Counted from the stretch's first letter, positions 42,641 to 53,597 are shown. The stretch: 64,000 nucleotides of DNA from Effrenium voratum (GCA_963377175.1 CAUJNA010002890.1:1620010-1684009); one strand, 5' to 3'. Program-made: numbers and translations. Notes: generated by a model not told the origin, from the letters alone.

Positions 42641-42739
42641 GTACCTGGAGTCTCCTTCTGACCCTTTAGACATGGGTCAATGACCTTAACATGGGTAATG
42701 ACCAACCATTTTTCAAGGGTCAGAAGGAGACTTCAGGTA
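42641..42739. mobile_element. family C TIR element
   Basis: tacctggagtctccttctga and tcagaaggagacttcaggta ends. An isolated clean copy. Confidence 0.85.
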
Positions 42740-42829
42740 TCGGTTCGTTGGGTTCCTTTCAAGGGAACTCGAAAGGGAAACTATTTTTAAGACAACAAAC
42801 TTTAGAGCCTCCGGCTCAGTCCGCCGACA

Positions 42830-43257
42830 TTGTCCTCTCCCTTTTCTCCTTCTTCCCTCTCCCTTGTCTCCCTCGTGCGTTCTGTCGTCCTCTCTCCCTC
42901 CCTCTGCTCCCCATTCTCCCCATCCCCCCAAGCCTCTCTCTCCTCAATCTCCCACTCTCTCTCTCTCTCGCTGTCTCTGTTTCTCTGTCTCTTTCTGTCT
43001 CCCTGTCTCCTTCCTGTCCACGCCCCTCTACAGAAAAAGGGCACCCTAATTCGAACCTCTCTACTCTCTCACTTTCTCGCTCTTTCTCTTTCTCTTTCTC
43101 TCTCTCTCTCTCTCTCTGTCTTTCTGTGTCTCTCTTTCTCAGTCTCCGTCTTTCTCTCTCTCGCTGTCTCTCTCTCTGTCTGTCTCTTTCTCTGTTTCTC
43201 TGATTCTGGCTCTGTCTCTCTCTCTCTCTTTCTGTCTCTCTCTCTGTCTCTCTCTCG

Positions 43258-43318
<61 letters not shown>

Positions 43319-43325
43319 TGCATTG
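42830..43325. repeat. CT-rich microsatellite block
   Basis: Long ctctctctgtctcttt runs. Long Ser/Leu frames on + and Arg/Glu frames on - are artefacts of the dinucleotide. Confidence 0.95.
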
Positions 43326-43876
43326 CAGCGTCACGTCCCCCCCCGAGTTGCCTCGATGTCCGGGCACTGCCCCTGCATGACCCTGAACTGTCATCTCACT
43401 ACTGGCTTTCCCCCTTCATGTCCTTGTCACGTTTCCCATGATGTCCTGGTCCTGTCCCTTCCATGCCATTCAGCCCCCCCTTCATGTCCCTGACATTTTC
43501 TCGGTATGTCCGCTTCGTTTGCCATGTATGTCCCGTTCTTTCGTTGCGAGTCATTTCCCTACATCTCCCGTCGTGCTTGGTTTCCTTGTGCTTTGTTTCC
43601 TCTCCTTCCCCCTGCACTCCCCTTGTTTTCATTTCTGTCCCTTGCATGTCCCTTTCAGTTCCCCTTTGTTTCCCTTTCATGTCCCGCTGCTTTCCTGTCA
43701 TGTCGACTTCCTATTTCCTCCCCTCATTTCACTTGCACTTCCTTGCATTTCCCCTCTGCTCCCCAATATTTCCAGCAAAAAACACGGGTTTTCCAGCGTT
43801 TTCACAATTAGGACGTCCAAAAACACAGAGTTTTTTCCAGATTTCCTGCAAAAGGAGGCAGGAACCCCAAACCAGC

Positions 43877-43945
43877 AAAGAGCCGGCAGGGGGAATCGAG
43901 CCTGGGACCCCTGTTTTGCGACACCGGCTCCCCGAAGACTACGTT
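43877..43945 (-). ncRNA. tRNA-like fragment, antisense (Cys-type anticodon loop), SINE-like
   Basis: On the - strand the order is an A-box-like tagtcttcggggagccgg, an anticodon-loop-like tgtcgcaaaaca holding GCA, and a T-arm gggtcccaggctcgattccc. Ends gagccgg and ccggctc can pair. The D arm and acceptor stem are not complete, so I call it tRNA-derived rather than a functional tRNA-Cys. Confidence 0.45.
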
Positions 43946-43979
43946 TAGTGGAACGTCATCAAATTGCCGCGCGGTCCTT

Positions 43980-44045
43980 GGGCGGGGGGGGGGCCCCCCC
44001 CCCACGTATCAGACGTCGGGCGGGGGGGGGTTAGGGGGGGGGTTA
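43980..44045. repeat. G-run / C-run block
   Basis: Runs of 7-9 G or C flank acgtatcagacgtcgg. Confidence 0.8.
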
Positions 44046-44324
44046 TCCTCTATCCTCTCTTAGGTGTCCGACACGCCGAGCAATGTCGGCGGATATGGTT
44101 CTAAGAGCCCCGACAATGGCCGTGCTTTTCCCGAAGGTTTTCTGGCACCATGAGACCATGAGCAGGGGCTTTTGTTTTTCCAAGCCTCCGGACAAAAACT
44201 ATCTGGGAATGAGCTGATGCTTGAACACTCCGAGAGAAGTATCGTTTGGCTTCTTGGGAGCGGGGGAGGGCGAGAAGTGGGGGGGGGGGCTGGGTTGGGG
44301 GGCTGGAGACCAAGCAACCTTTGC

Positions 44325-44410
44325 AGGGCTCCTTAAAAGATGGCCATTTTGCCACCATTTGAAACATGTTGCTTTTTCAACATTCAGGTGTATAATGTAA
44401 GGATCCCTTT
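44325..44410. repeat. dispersed repeat gggctccttaaaagat
   Basis: gggctccttaaaagat, catttgaaacatg and attcaggtgtataatgtaag in this order recur at 59655-59762 with a small insertion. Confidence 0.7.
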
Positions 44411-44799
44411 TTTACAGACTATGAAGTTCATCCATGCAGCCTTGCGGCCTGATGCTTTATGTTCCTTTTGTTGGCGGGGTCCATTGGCTGGTCTTTGGTG
44501 GATTTGTAGGGGAGTCCAGGAACACCCCGGCGCCCTCAAAAAGCTCAAAAAAGGCCCTGGCAGTCATCAGCCTTTAAAATAGACCTTTATGACACCAGGC
44601 AGCACAGCGAAGCGCCCGCAACGGCCAAGGGTGAACCGTTCTGGGCAAAAAAGCGCCGAAACATGTAACCCATCGAGCGAGTCGGTGGGTCAGGAAGTCC
44701 TTTACCAGCCCGGAACAAAGTGCCTTGGCAAACATTCCGTTGCGCGTGATGCTTTCTGCCTTGTTTATCGGGGGCTGCTTGGGTGCCCGGCCAAGCTAG

Positions 44800-44911
44800 T
44801 AAATTGTTTGTAAGCTAAGTTACAACCATGTGATATGCCCCCTAAGTGGAGTGAACCTTGTTGTTAGTGGGTGCGGATAACCGCGGAATCTATCTTGGCC
44901 AAACATCCAAG
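44800..44911. mobile_element. family H element
   Basis: gtaagctaagttacaacc to cttggccaaacatccaag. Confidence 0.55.
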
Positions 44912-45402
44912 TGCCTATTTGTTTTGTCACTGGCAAGGGGTTTCCCTTTTTTTGCCTGGCGCCCACCGCAGATGTTATCTGCCAAGTTGTTTCAACGAGC
45001 TCACCGATTCGGGGGTAAAACGAGCAATCACACATCCCCTTTGCTTGGGATCAAATTCTTACTTCACATCCAACTCTTATTTGGGCGTATCTTGTTTGAG
45101 GGTACTCATGTTTTTCTTTTTTAAAGGAAACCACAGGGAAAGCCACCATTTGCCAGATTGTGATATCATATTTGTTTGTTTGGCGGGGGGGCGGGTCTTG
45201 AAAGAAGACAGGATTAGTTGTATGTTTCCGTTTGATGTTGGGATTTGCTATTTTGATCAGAGCGCCGACAACTGGTTCACACTGAAGGCTATAATTGGGA
45301 GCCCCTGCTGCTTTGACTTGTTTCCCCCCGAAAAATGCATCAACTGAAGTTGCTTGCACCCTTTGGGCAGAACATGCGTGTCTTCTTGTGTCATAGGGTT
45401 TG

Positions 45403-45499
45403 GGTCGACATTAAACCAGTAGGGGGCCGCAGGCTTTAGTCCTTACTTCCATGTACCAGGTGTCCATTCTGGGCATTTGTTGTTGACCCACACCCATAT
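45403..45499. mobile_element. family I TIR element
   Basis: gggtttgggtcgacatt and ttgacccacacccata ends; ggctttagtccttacttcc inside, shared with the copy at 59575. Confidence 0.65.
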
Positions 45500-45824
45500 T
45501 TGTGTGAATCTGGTTCTTACAATTTGCCCAGGGAGCATTGACGTGAGCCAGGGTTCATGTGTGTTTGTGTGTCCAAAATGTCCGCCAAAAGGCACCCCGA
45601 CTAAAATCACGCTTGCCCAAAGCCGACTTTTTGACCTTTTGGTTTCCCCATGTTGGTGGGTTTTTGTTGTCAAGGTCCTCCAAAAGGTTCACATTTTGTT
45701 TGGGTCCTTTGATCAACTGAGATTGCCTTCCCCGTATGGGAAGGTAGCCATCATTGGACCTGGCGAACAATACAACACCTATTGGCTCTCTCTTTGAAAA
45801 CAACCCGACCAAGGTGCCGTCCGA

Positions 45825-46320
45825 CAAAAAAAAAGAAGCGCGCATTCATGTGGTAGCTATCGGAATTCAGAGCGGTACAAGTACCTATCGCGACCTTATG
45901 AGACTTCAATCCTCAACGTTGCCGTGATGGACAAATTTAATATGCAGTTTGTAGACTAAGCTGAAAAAGCTGCAACACATTGCATTTGTTGCGGCGAATG
46001 TCTACCGCGACTTGCTTGATGTTGCTCATTTTTTTGTTTGCCGTGGTGTTTCACTGGCAAGCCATAGATGATTACGGAACGTTGGGCAACATAATATATG
46101 ACCGTCTAAGTCTAAGACAGCAAGCATGCATGAAGCCATGGCAATGTAAAGAACAGCTGAGTTTTCACATGGATCCCAGGCCCTTCCCGGGATCCAAGCA
46201 AGCCATTGACCAGTTGGATCGTTTCCACTTGTCCGTGTCTTCTGCTAAAAAGGTCCACAATACAAAGAGCCTTGAAGGGAAGCCACAAGAAAACCACATA
46301 TGTCTTTGTTGGGTGGCGGG
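45825..46320 (+). other. repeat-free island with an anchor-like open frame
   Basis: From the start at 45980 a + frame begins MHLLRRMSTATCLMLLIFLF and continues AVVFHWQAIDDYGTLGNIIY. It resembles a signal anchor or an S5-like helix but lies between S3 and S4 of VSD 2, where an S5 does not belong. A second frame over the same bases reads LKKLQHIAFVAANVYRDLLD. An insertion or part of another gene is possible. Confidence 0.3.
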
Positions 46321-46421
46321 GGGGGGGGGCTATTTAGAGAGAAGCCCAATTGTGATGTTGTGTCTCCATGTTGAACCGCTCAGATTTTTAATTTTGACTT
46401 TGTTCTGGTCCTTTTGGCAGA

Positions 46422-46560
46422 GTTCACTCCGCACAGTTGGGCTTCCTAAGGATCTATTCGGGTCAAGCTGGGTCAGTTTGTACCTTCCTCAAACTACAGT
46501 ACTCATAAAAATGGGATATCGCTGTCCTGACTTTTGTTGGCCAGTCCACTCGGGAAGTAA
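46422..46560. mobile_element. family E element, diverged
   Basis: gttcactccgcacagtt and gtccactcgggaagtaag ends with the interior rearranged. Confidence 0.5.
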
Positions 46561-46750
46561 GCCCAATGGTTCAAGGCTTTCAGGGTCCAGGTACACCCTT
46601 CGCGGCAGAAGCCTTCGCGGGTCAAGCCCCCGCCCTCGCTTCGTGTTTGACGTATCCGAGTTTCGGAGAAGCACCATGCGGCCCACGGGGTGAACGTGGG
46701 GCAACTGATGATGCTGCGACCTGGCAAGGTGATGAAAGTTCAGAAAATAT

Positions 46751-46976
46751 GCCGCTTCCATTTTCTGAAACGACTCTATGTTGTGTATGTACCCTTGGTT
46801 GGTTATCATTTGCCCTTTGGTTGGTTTTGGATGAATTTGTTGCACATGATTGTGTTTCTTGGTTGGCTGTAAAAGGAACATGTTGTTTAATGATTTTCCC
46901 TTGGTTGGTTTTAAAGGGAACCCAACACTTGCGGAAGTATATTATCTTTCTTTACCATGGGCTTACGCAAATGGAA
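46751..46976. mobile_element. family A element, expanded
   Basis: cgcttccattttctgaaac and cttacgcaaatggaag ends. The core cccttggttggttttaaagg is present, preceded by several extra ttggttgg copies (46795-46905). Confidence 0.6.
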
Positions 46977-47189
46977 GAACCCCTTCACTGCTGTTGGATG
47001 TTTTTTTGGGTTAGCTGTTGTGGTTCGCTTCTTTTTCTTGCCTGCAACAAACAGCTGTTTGTTACCATACCAAGGGTTGGAAAGAAACCCATTCAGCCAG
47101 GTAGCGGTTAGTTGGTGGTTTGGATTGGTGACTGGTCCTTGTGGAGGCATGATGAACACCCCCTCAAGGAGAAACACATTTGCTAAAAT

Positions 47190-47292
47190 TAATCTGGTTG
47201 ATGTTCCCCCCTGGTTTTACAGGGAATTGATCACTGCTGGACATCACCAAATAGTGTGTCATTTTTCTATCGGACTTAAGCAACTGGATGAC
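47190..47292. mobile_element. family A element, one end lost
   Basis: ttttacagggaattgatcac and cttaagcaactggatgac; the left terminus is missing. Confidence 0.55.
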
Positions 47293-47299
47293 ATGGCTT

Positions 47300-48180
47300 A
47301 CTAGGAGTCATAGTAAGGCCGGTATGGGCGTGTTTCGAGATAGGCAAACACCCTAAAAAAACAGTTGGTGGTCCTTTTGGTGTCACTTCTTCTGAGGGTT
47401 TCTACAAGCTGGTCCAGCCAATCTGGCCGACTTTTGAGCCAGGAACCTTTGATTCAACTTTCACCCACGTTTGCCCCTTCGGGAACTGCCCTGTCCGTTG
47501 ATTCGAAGTGGGGGGTGTCCCACTTCAGAGATGCTTCACTGGGGGAAAGGGGGGGGGTGCGGCGAACACCTCGGAATCCAACTGGTTGATTCATCCGGCG
47601 ACAAATCATCACGTGGCTTGGTATTTACGTTGGGGAGTCGCATCATTCCAGGGTTTCTTAGGTCCACAGTCCATAGGTCATCTACACTGCGGGAGAGAGA
47701 GGGCGAAAAAGGCCGCATTCCCGGCACCGTAAAACAAATAAAATAAAAAACTCCTCGCGCGCCGGAATTCCCCGGGCCGGGAAAGCCTGCGGGCCTGTCG
47801 GTGTAAGATATCAGTTGGCTCATAGAAATGAGAGATACAAACGGAAATATGAAGTTGAGGCGCTGGAGGGTTTGTCTTAGGAAATGAAGAAGACTTAGCC
47901 CAAGCCTTCCCAGAGCTCACCCGAGTCTGGCAACTCTGGCTCGGATTGACCCAGTGGATCCAAGGTGCCACAGGCAACCTGCGGTTTTCTGTTGGGTTCT
48001 TTTTATACGTAGGGCCTCCCGTTCGTTGTTTCCCTTTGCGCGCGCAAGGAAAGTGATGGCAGCCACGTTGTTTTTTGGGGGGGATACCCCTGAAAAGGGT
48101 GGTTTTGTAAAGGATGCCAGGAGTCCCCTTCTGACCCTTGAAAATGGCATGTAGCAGGCAACCTGGCATGGTGACCTTTA
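47300..48180. other. intron stretch without a recognised exon
   Basis: Only a half family C end (ctgacccttgaaaatgg at 48131) was recognised. The open frames here overlap on both strands without a convincing coding pattern. Confidence 0.35.
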
Positions 48181-48582
48181 TGTGTATATATATATATATA
48201 TATATTAACACCTGGAGGGAAGCACATACCCAAAACAGTGGTATCTCTCGCTGGGAGGCACCATGAGCTTCCCTCCCTCGCTCGGGAGGTTCTCATGTCT
48301 TCCGACTGGAAATCAAATGTGGTCCATGACTGGAAGCGCCGGGTTTGGTTAACCATTGAACCAACGGGCAGCCCCTATATGCGTCTGTCATGTTTGGAGG
48401 GTACTTTTCTTTGGTTGGAAGGGAAACCCACAGGAAACCAACATTGGAGGGGGCAGTTTGGAAAAGTTTGTTTTACACTCAAAATCATTGTCCTGGTGGG
48501 GTGTTGGGAGAACCATGATTTCCAAAAACAAACCCTAAAAAAAATCAGGTATGTGGCGCAGGGGGTGGATGTGGAACCCAAG

Positions 48583-48670
48583 CACGGAGCTGAATCTGTC
48601 CGGATTCCGCGCCTCAGGATGCGCTTGCTGCGGCTGCTTCGAATTCTTCGCCTCGCAAAGCCGCTTGGCG
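48583..48670 (+). CDS. channel exon, S4 voltage sensor of VSD 2
   Basis: The frame carries VRIPRLRMRLLRLLRILRLA then KPLG and ends at a GT donor (ttggcg|gttttt). Five arginines at strict three-residue spacing (R-M-R-LL-R-LL-R-IL-R-LA-K) make this a stronger S4 than that of VSD 1. A shorter exon starting at 48618 (cgcctcag|gatg) is also possible. Confidence 0.85.
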
Positions 48671-49142
48671 GTTTTTCGGGGCAGCAGTACCTTTTTTTGC
48701 CCAGTGTTTGTTTGGTTTTGGCCCAGTGATTGCCACTTTTTCTTTTTGGCCCAGTGATTGCCAAGGTTTGAAAACCTAGATAACATTTGCTGGTGACCTA
48801 ATTACTGTATAGTGGCAACTTGGATCCACTGTGTGGGTGTGGTGATTCCATTAAACCGGTAAAGGCAGGCGACCAAGAGCTTGCCACCCTTCAAACACCT
48901 AGAGGACATTTGCTAGTTTCCCCTTACACAGTGGTAGCTTGGATCCACTGTATGGGTGTGTGTGTGTGCTGTTTTGAGGGTACCCTTTATGTGCGGGTGT
49001 TACGCCTTTTCCTGACACGCATGTTTGTTTCTGGGTTGCTGGAAGCCACACCCAACAGCAAGCGGAAAGCCTACAATATTTTTACTTCACTGGACTTAGC
49101 GTCACTCACCGAAATCCAATTTCAAGGGGATGGGACAATGAC

Positions 49143-49257
49143 TAGGTCCCCCAGTAGTGCTCTTTTACCGGGGGAGGGTTCCCCCACAACAATAGACTAC
49201 AGAAGAAAAACAGTTGGTACCCTTATTCTATCCAACCTCTACTGGAGGACCTATAAG
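49143..49257. mobile_element. family F introner-like element
   Basis: taggtcccccagtagtgctc and cctctactggaggac ends. Flanking frames (LTEIQFQGDGTMT before, IMIEACALDSG after) join in phase, but an insertion of that size between S4 and S5 is unlikely, so I do not call them exons. Confidence 0.75.
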
Positions 49258-49437
49258 AATCATGATTGAAGCGTGCGCTTTAGACAGTGGGCAGGTGGCC
49301 AGCTCAACATTGACCCAAAGGGGTCGCCTTGTTGGGGCGAGTGGCTGCTACGAGTTGGGCTTCCATTGGTTCTCACTGCCAAGGACGAGAAGGACACTTA
49401 TAAGCGTGGCTTTTGTGGGTTATCTCACCATGGTTTT

Positions 49438-49535
49438 TACCTGGAGTCTCCATGACCCTTTCAAAATGGGTCAATGACCCTGAAATGTTGGGTACTGACC
49501 CCTTTTTTCAAGGGCCAGAAGGAGACTCCAGGTAG
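49438..49535. mobile_element. family C TIR element
   Basis: acctggagtctccatgac and cagaaggagactccaggta ends. Confidence 0.8.
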
Positions 49536-49851
49536 CCACTTTCTAAGTACCCGGTTGCCGCTTGAAGAGGGCACGGAAGTGGCAAACGACTTTTGAACTT
49601 TGCTCAAGCTCGATCGGAAGTGGAACAAGGCACTAAGCGAGCGCCTGTCATTTTGGCTCCTAGCCATCCGGTTCCTTAGTTTCTTTTGGATGTTGTGTTG
49701 TTAGTTGGTTTAACCACACGCGGCGCAACACCTTCAAACAGAAACTTAAACTCAGATGACTATTTTGACTGCCTTACGACCAGGCCAGTTTAGTGGCAAT
49801 TTCTACTAAACCATTAAAAATTTGTTCCCTTTAGCACAGGATCTGACACCC

Positions 49852-49934
49852 TCTTAAAGGGGCAGGGACTGTGTAAGTAGATACTAACCATAGTTACACG
49901 CCACTTGCTAAGTACCCGATCGCCCCTTCAAGTA
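49852..49934. mobile_element. family B element, short
   Basis: tcttaaaggggcagggac and acccgatcgccccttcaag ends; accatagttacacgcc inside. Confidence 0.7.
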
Positions 49935-50090
49935 CGACACCGTTCATAAGTCCATTGTCTGGTTTTACGGTTCAGGAAGGATAAGCTGCAGCGGTCTTTG
50001 CAGGTTCGCACTCCCTTAGTTCATGGAGATTTCGCGTTTTTGCTCTGTCTTTAAGCAGGACACATTTGAGTGGCCAGTCTTTGTTGGAGT

Positions 50091-50195
50091 GCCTGGAGTC
50101 TGCTTCTGACCCTTGAAAAATGGTTGGTCATTACACGAAATGTTGGGGTCATTGACCCATTTTTGATTCGGGTCAGACTCGGAGACTCCAGGTAC
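50091..50195. mobile_element. family C TIR element
   Basis: gcctggagtctgcttctgac and gtcagactcggagactccag ends; aaaatggttggtcattac inside. Confidence 0.8.
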
Positions 50196-50438
50196 ACAAA
50201 TGTTTGGAAGGGGTTTTCGAGCTGAAGCCAAAAGGAAGCCCCACCCATTTTGAGGTTTTCTGGGCTTTTCGGAGATCCTTTGGATCCGCTTGCGGTTTTT
50301 CCATCCCCTCTCCGGATCCATCCTGCTTGCCGCCTGGAATATTTGCCAACACATGGGACTGTTTCGGACTTTACTCACTTTTTGGAAAGACCTTGGTGTT
50401 TGGTTTCGCATTTTCCTGCCATTGGGGAAGTATCCGTA

Positions 50439-50541
50439 TCTCACTCCCTGAGTTCATAGACTTGAAGCTTTCTGGCAAGACCTCTGTTGTGGTACTGAAC
50501 AACTTTGGACTTCTTTTGGCCGGTCCACTCAGGAAGGGAGG
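50439..50541. mobile_element. family E TIR element
   Basis: ctcactccctgagttcatag and ggtccactcaggaaggg ends; ctttctggcaagacc inside. Confidence 0.75.
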
Positions 50542-51649
50542 GGGGGTTTACTTGTTTCGTTTTGCACAGAGCCGAAAAAGCGTGAGAACCCCGACAAAAC
50601 ATGGTGCACAAACACACGTGGGTGTGTATCAAAATTAGAAGTCCGACCCTTAAAGCCCAACAACGCATAGGTGACACATGTATATAGTGTATCATATATA
50701 TATATATATATGTACAATTCCATATTTGAGCCTACACGTTATATATGCATGTATAAATTGGGAACCGGTCGTATCCCCCTTGGCTCGCCGAGGCTTGTGA
50801 AGTCAGTGAGGCCTCTATACATCCTAGTGGTCAGCGCTTGGGCCTTGGCTTGTCGCCACGTCCTGTAGCCCCGATCGAGTATCGCCGATCTTCGGACCCC
50901 TTTGGCACGAAAAGCCGACATGCGTCTTGGCGGTTCCCTGCCTTGTTAAGATTCTAGGCTTTTATGGTTTAGTGGGGGGTTCGATTTAACCCACTAAAAG
51001 TTAAACCTGTAGCGCATCATGGGGGATTTGGGGACAGCCCAGGTAGCTTCCCTGGGGTTTGGAACACGTCTGGCCAAGCTAGTATTTGTCCCGTACCTCA
51101 TTGCGGATTTGAGGAATCTGCATGTGAGCAAGATGATAAACTCTCTCATCTAGAGATATGTCTTCGGTGACTTCGTGAATCCCCAAAGACAAGTGTCAGA
51201 AATCTTCAGGAATTCATTTAGTGAGACCCCGAAAACGATAACTTCCCATTCGAAATCGCCCAAAGTAGTCTTAGGTTTTGCCACTCGCTTATTTGATTCC
51301 CTACCCAACTCAAATCGCCACCCTTGTTTTAATAGGGTACCGTTTGGGAACTTCTGGGATTTTGAGCAACAGCCCATTTAGTTGGCTTTGCACAGGAAAC
51401 CAGCCATTGTCTATTTTCAGCGACATCCAACTTGGATGTTCAACCAACGTCAGTGCAAGTAGGTTACAACCATGGCTTTCTCAGGGGACCAAGCCCTTGA
51501 AGGAGATAAGATCTTTCCAGTAGTGATTGATTCCTTTCAAAACCCAACGTTGGCTTCGATGCTGCAGTTGCCCTTATAGTAGCTCCCCTTTGATTTGTTT
51601 TTGCTTTTTGGGGTCGGCTGGGGTCCTAGTTCCAGCCAAGTTTGCAGGT

Positions 51650-51741
51650 GCCCGGTGTCTCTTTCTGACCCTTGGGTCAACGACCAGCCATTTTGGGTAG
51701 TGACCCATGTTTCATTCGGGTCCTTAGGGAGACTCCAGGTA
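51650..51741. mobile_element. family C TIR element, diverged
   Basis: gcccggtgtctctttctga and ccttagggagactccaggta ends. Confidence 0.65.
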
Positions 51742-51861
51742 TGCAAACCACACAGTTCGGACCCCTGAAACTGAAACTGAAGGTCACGAAACGGTCACTG
51801 GGCTCCGACGAAACACGCGAAAACGCGACGCAAAAACGACGTTGGCGGTCGCCGGAGCCAG

Positions 51862-51906
51862 GTCACTGCTGCGGTGCAGGGCGTGGTTTGGGTGCTGGTG
51901 CTCACC
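51862..51906 (+). CDS. channel exon, S4-S5 linker and first half of S5
   Basis: A 45-nt exon between cggagccag and a GT donor (ctcacc|gtcgcg) reads VTAAVQGVVWVLVLT, 15 residues in phase 0. AAxQGxxWVLxLT is the S4-S5 linker running into S5. It joins in phase to the next exon at 52269 (VLVLT + VTLYAMG). The G-rich tract at 51945-52030 is in the intron that follows. Confidence 0.8.
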
Positions 51907-52268
51907 GTCGCGCCGGCCTCGGGGAAGTTGAGAAACGGCCACCGGGGGTTGGGGGGGCACGGGGGAAATGGGGGAGTGGAGGGAATGGGGGGAAGAATGG
52001 GGGAGTGGAGGGAAAGGGGGGATGGGGGGGTGTTTTTGAAGTGTTCCAGATTCTGGATTCGTTTGGCTACGATTTCGGTGCCAAGGACCTTGGGATGAAC
52101 TGTCTTGAATGGCAAACCGAAGATGTCAACTCCCCCACGAGACCCTCTGCATGTTCCATGTTTGCTCCTGAAACATGCCCCTTCAAGGAAGATAGCTTTC
52201 TCTATGAACCGACCAGTGGTTCCTTCCAGGGTTCCTGTTACTTGGGCCTTCGAGCAGCTCCCCAAGAG

Positions 52269-52398
52269 GTGACCTTGTACGCCATGGGCATTCTGACGAC
52301 TCGGCTCATCGGCCACAAGATGATCTTCGAGATGGGCCAGGCGCGTGCGCGCATTCGGCGGCAGTCGGACTGGCGACAGCAGTTGGACGCGTGGATTC
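52269..52398 (+). CDS. channel exon, second half of S5 and turret
   Basis: After ccccaagag the frame reads VTLYAMGILTTRLIGHKMI then FEMGQARARIRRQSDWRQQ and LDAW. LYAMGILTTRLIGH completes S5; the following charged stretch is the extracellular turret. It ends at the start of a family C element; a GA donor (gcgtg|gattct) at 52395 or another unusual site must be used. Confidence 0.85.
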
Positions 52399-52499
52399 TA
52401 CCTACACAGTCTCCTTGTGACCCTTGAAAAATGGTTAGTCATTACCCAAAATAATGGGGTCATTGACCCATTGTTTAAGGTCATGGAAACTTGAGGTAC
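52399..52499. mobile_element. family C element directly after the S5 exon
   Basis: ctacctacacagtctccttg and catggaaacttgaggta ends. The element starts where the S5 coding frame stops making sense, so the intron probably begins with it. Confidence 0.75.
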
Positions 52500-52629
52500 T
52501 TGCGCTCGTCACCCTTATAGCAGCTGCACCCTGGTTTGGGAATCTACCTGGACTGCCAATGGACCCTTTAAGTGCTGCCTTTGTTGGGGATCCAGGAGAG
52601 ATACTTCTCTGCATAGCAAACATCGACTT
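52500..52629 (+). CDS. candidate exon trapped between family C and family B elements
   Basis: The 130-bp island between the two elements is open as LALVTLIAAAPWFGNLPGLP then MDPLSAAFVGDPGEILLC. Flanking elements suggest an exon, perhaps in the S5-pore loop, but a second frame is also open and no acceptor or donor was proven. Confidence 0.3.
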
Positions 52630-52762
52630 TACTTAAAGGGGCATTGAATTCGTGAGTGCGTAAATAACCATGGTTATAGCCCAATTACCATGGTTATAAG
52701 TCTCCTAAATGGGTTGTAACCAGGCTTCCTAATCACTCACTAAGTACCCTGCCCCGTGAAGT
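52630..52762. mobile_element. family B TIR element
   Basis: tacttaaaggggcattgaat and taccctgccccgtgaagta ends; two accatggttata words inside. Confidence 0.75.
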
Positions 52763-53097
52763 ACCGTGTCACTAATCATGTCAACAGCCTTAAGGAAGCG
52801 CCCATCTTGACCCCGTCGCTGGTGTTTATCTTCAAACCGCCAACAGCCAAAAGGGTCCGCAAAAACAAAACATGTACACACACAGCCAGAGGGTCAAAAT
52901 ACCTCATATTTATGGTTTGTGCTTGGTTGGTTCGAGAACCCTGCATTTTTCGGTACCAAGGTACCCTGAAAACAACTGTAAAGGACCCAGCCGGCGGAAA
53001 AAAGCGAATGCGTCGGAATCCTAGGTGTCCTTTGGATCGGTGAGTTTGGTGAAAGATCGATGGGTTCCACTGGTTTAGATGGGTGTTGTGCCACTTT

Positions 53098-53194
53098 ATC
53101 CTTCCATCTGCTTAAGAATAGTGTTCATTTTTCCCCTGTTGGTGTTGAAGGGAACGAAATATGTTCATTTTTCCCTAGGGGTCTTAATACATGG
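53098..53194. mobile_element. family A TIR element before a candidate exon
   Basis: tccttccatctgcttaagaa and cttaatacatggaagc ends; cccctgttggtgttgaaggg inside. Confidence 0.75.
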
Positions 53195-53210
53195 AAGCTA
53201 CGGGGGACAG

Positions 53211-53363
53211 CCGTCGATTTGTTCACCCCACCCGCGCACGAAGGTGTTGGCATTCGCTTGCAGGATGTCGATGAATCCTTGATACTGCCGTTCAAGACAG
53301 CCGCAGCCTCAAAGACGTATGGCCCGCGTTTGGACGCTAGACTCTCCCGCGTGCTGATCAGAC
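53211..53363 (+). CDS. candidate channel exon, S5-pore loop
   Basis: After gggggacag, 16 bp past a family A end, the frame reads VDLFTPPAHEGVGIRLQDVD then ESLILPFKTAAASKTYGPRL and DARLSRV. Its place between S5 and the pore helix fits the extracellular loop. It meets a stop at 53366-53368, just inside a family E copy, so the donor lies earlier. Confidence 0.5.
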
Positions 53364-53484
53364 TTTAAACTTTAGTCTGGACCATTTACGAAAACAACAT
53401 GGGTACTTTGGCATCACTCGATCGGATGAGGTATTTTGTGGCCCAGTGGTTCCGTTTGGGAGGTTGCCTATGGCTGTTTTTGTC

Positions 53485-53597
53485 TCGCACTCAGCAAAGA
53501 GCTCATGGACTTTAAACTTTTTGGGTCTGGACCATTTTAGCGGAAAACACAAAGTTTGGGTGCTTCTTTTGGGCAATCCACTCGATCGGAGGGGAGG
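53485..53597. mobile_element. family E element, partly duplicated
   Basis: gcactcagcaaagagctcatgg and ccactcgatcggagggg ends; tttagcggaaaacacaaag inside. A fragment of a second copy is at 53364-53430. Confidence 0.6.

Noticed and set aside
42830..43441. Long open frames on both strands (up to about 203 codons).
   Set aside because: They are translations of the CT/GA dinucleotide block and have no complexity.
45980..46110. S5 helix of the channel.
   Set aside because: It looks like a membrane helix but lies between S3 and S4 of VSD 2; the true S5 is at 51.86-52.40 kb with matching phase.
49020..49400. Exons before and after the family F element at 49143.
   Set aside because: The frames join in phase, but they would insert roughly 100 residues in the S4-S5 linker, which is short and conserved in this family.
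50750..50930. tRNA-like sequence (gtggtcagcgcttgggcc).
   Set aside because: Only a loose A-box resemblance; no B box at the right distance.
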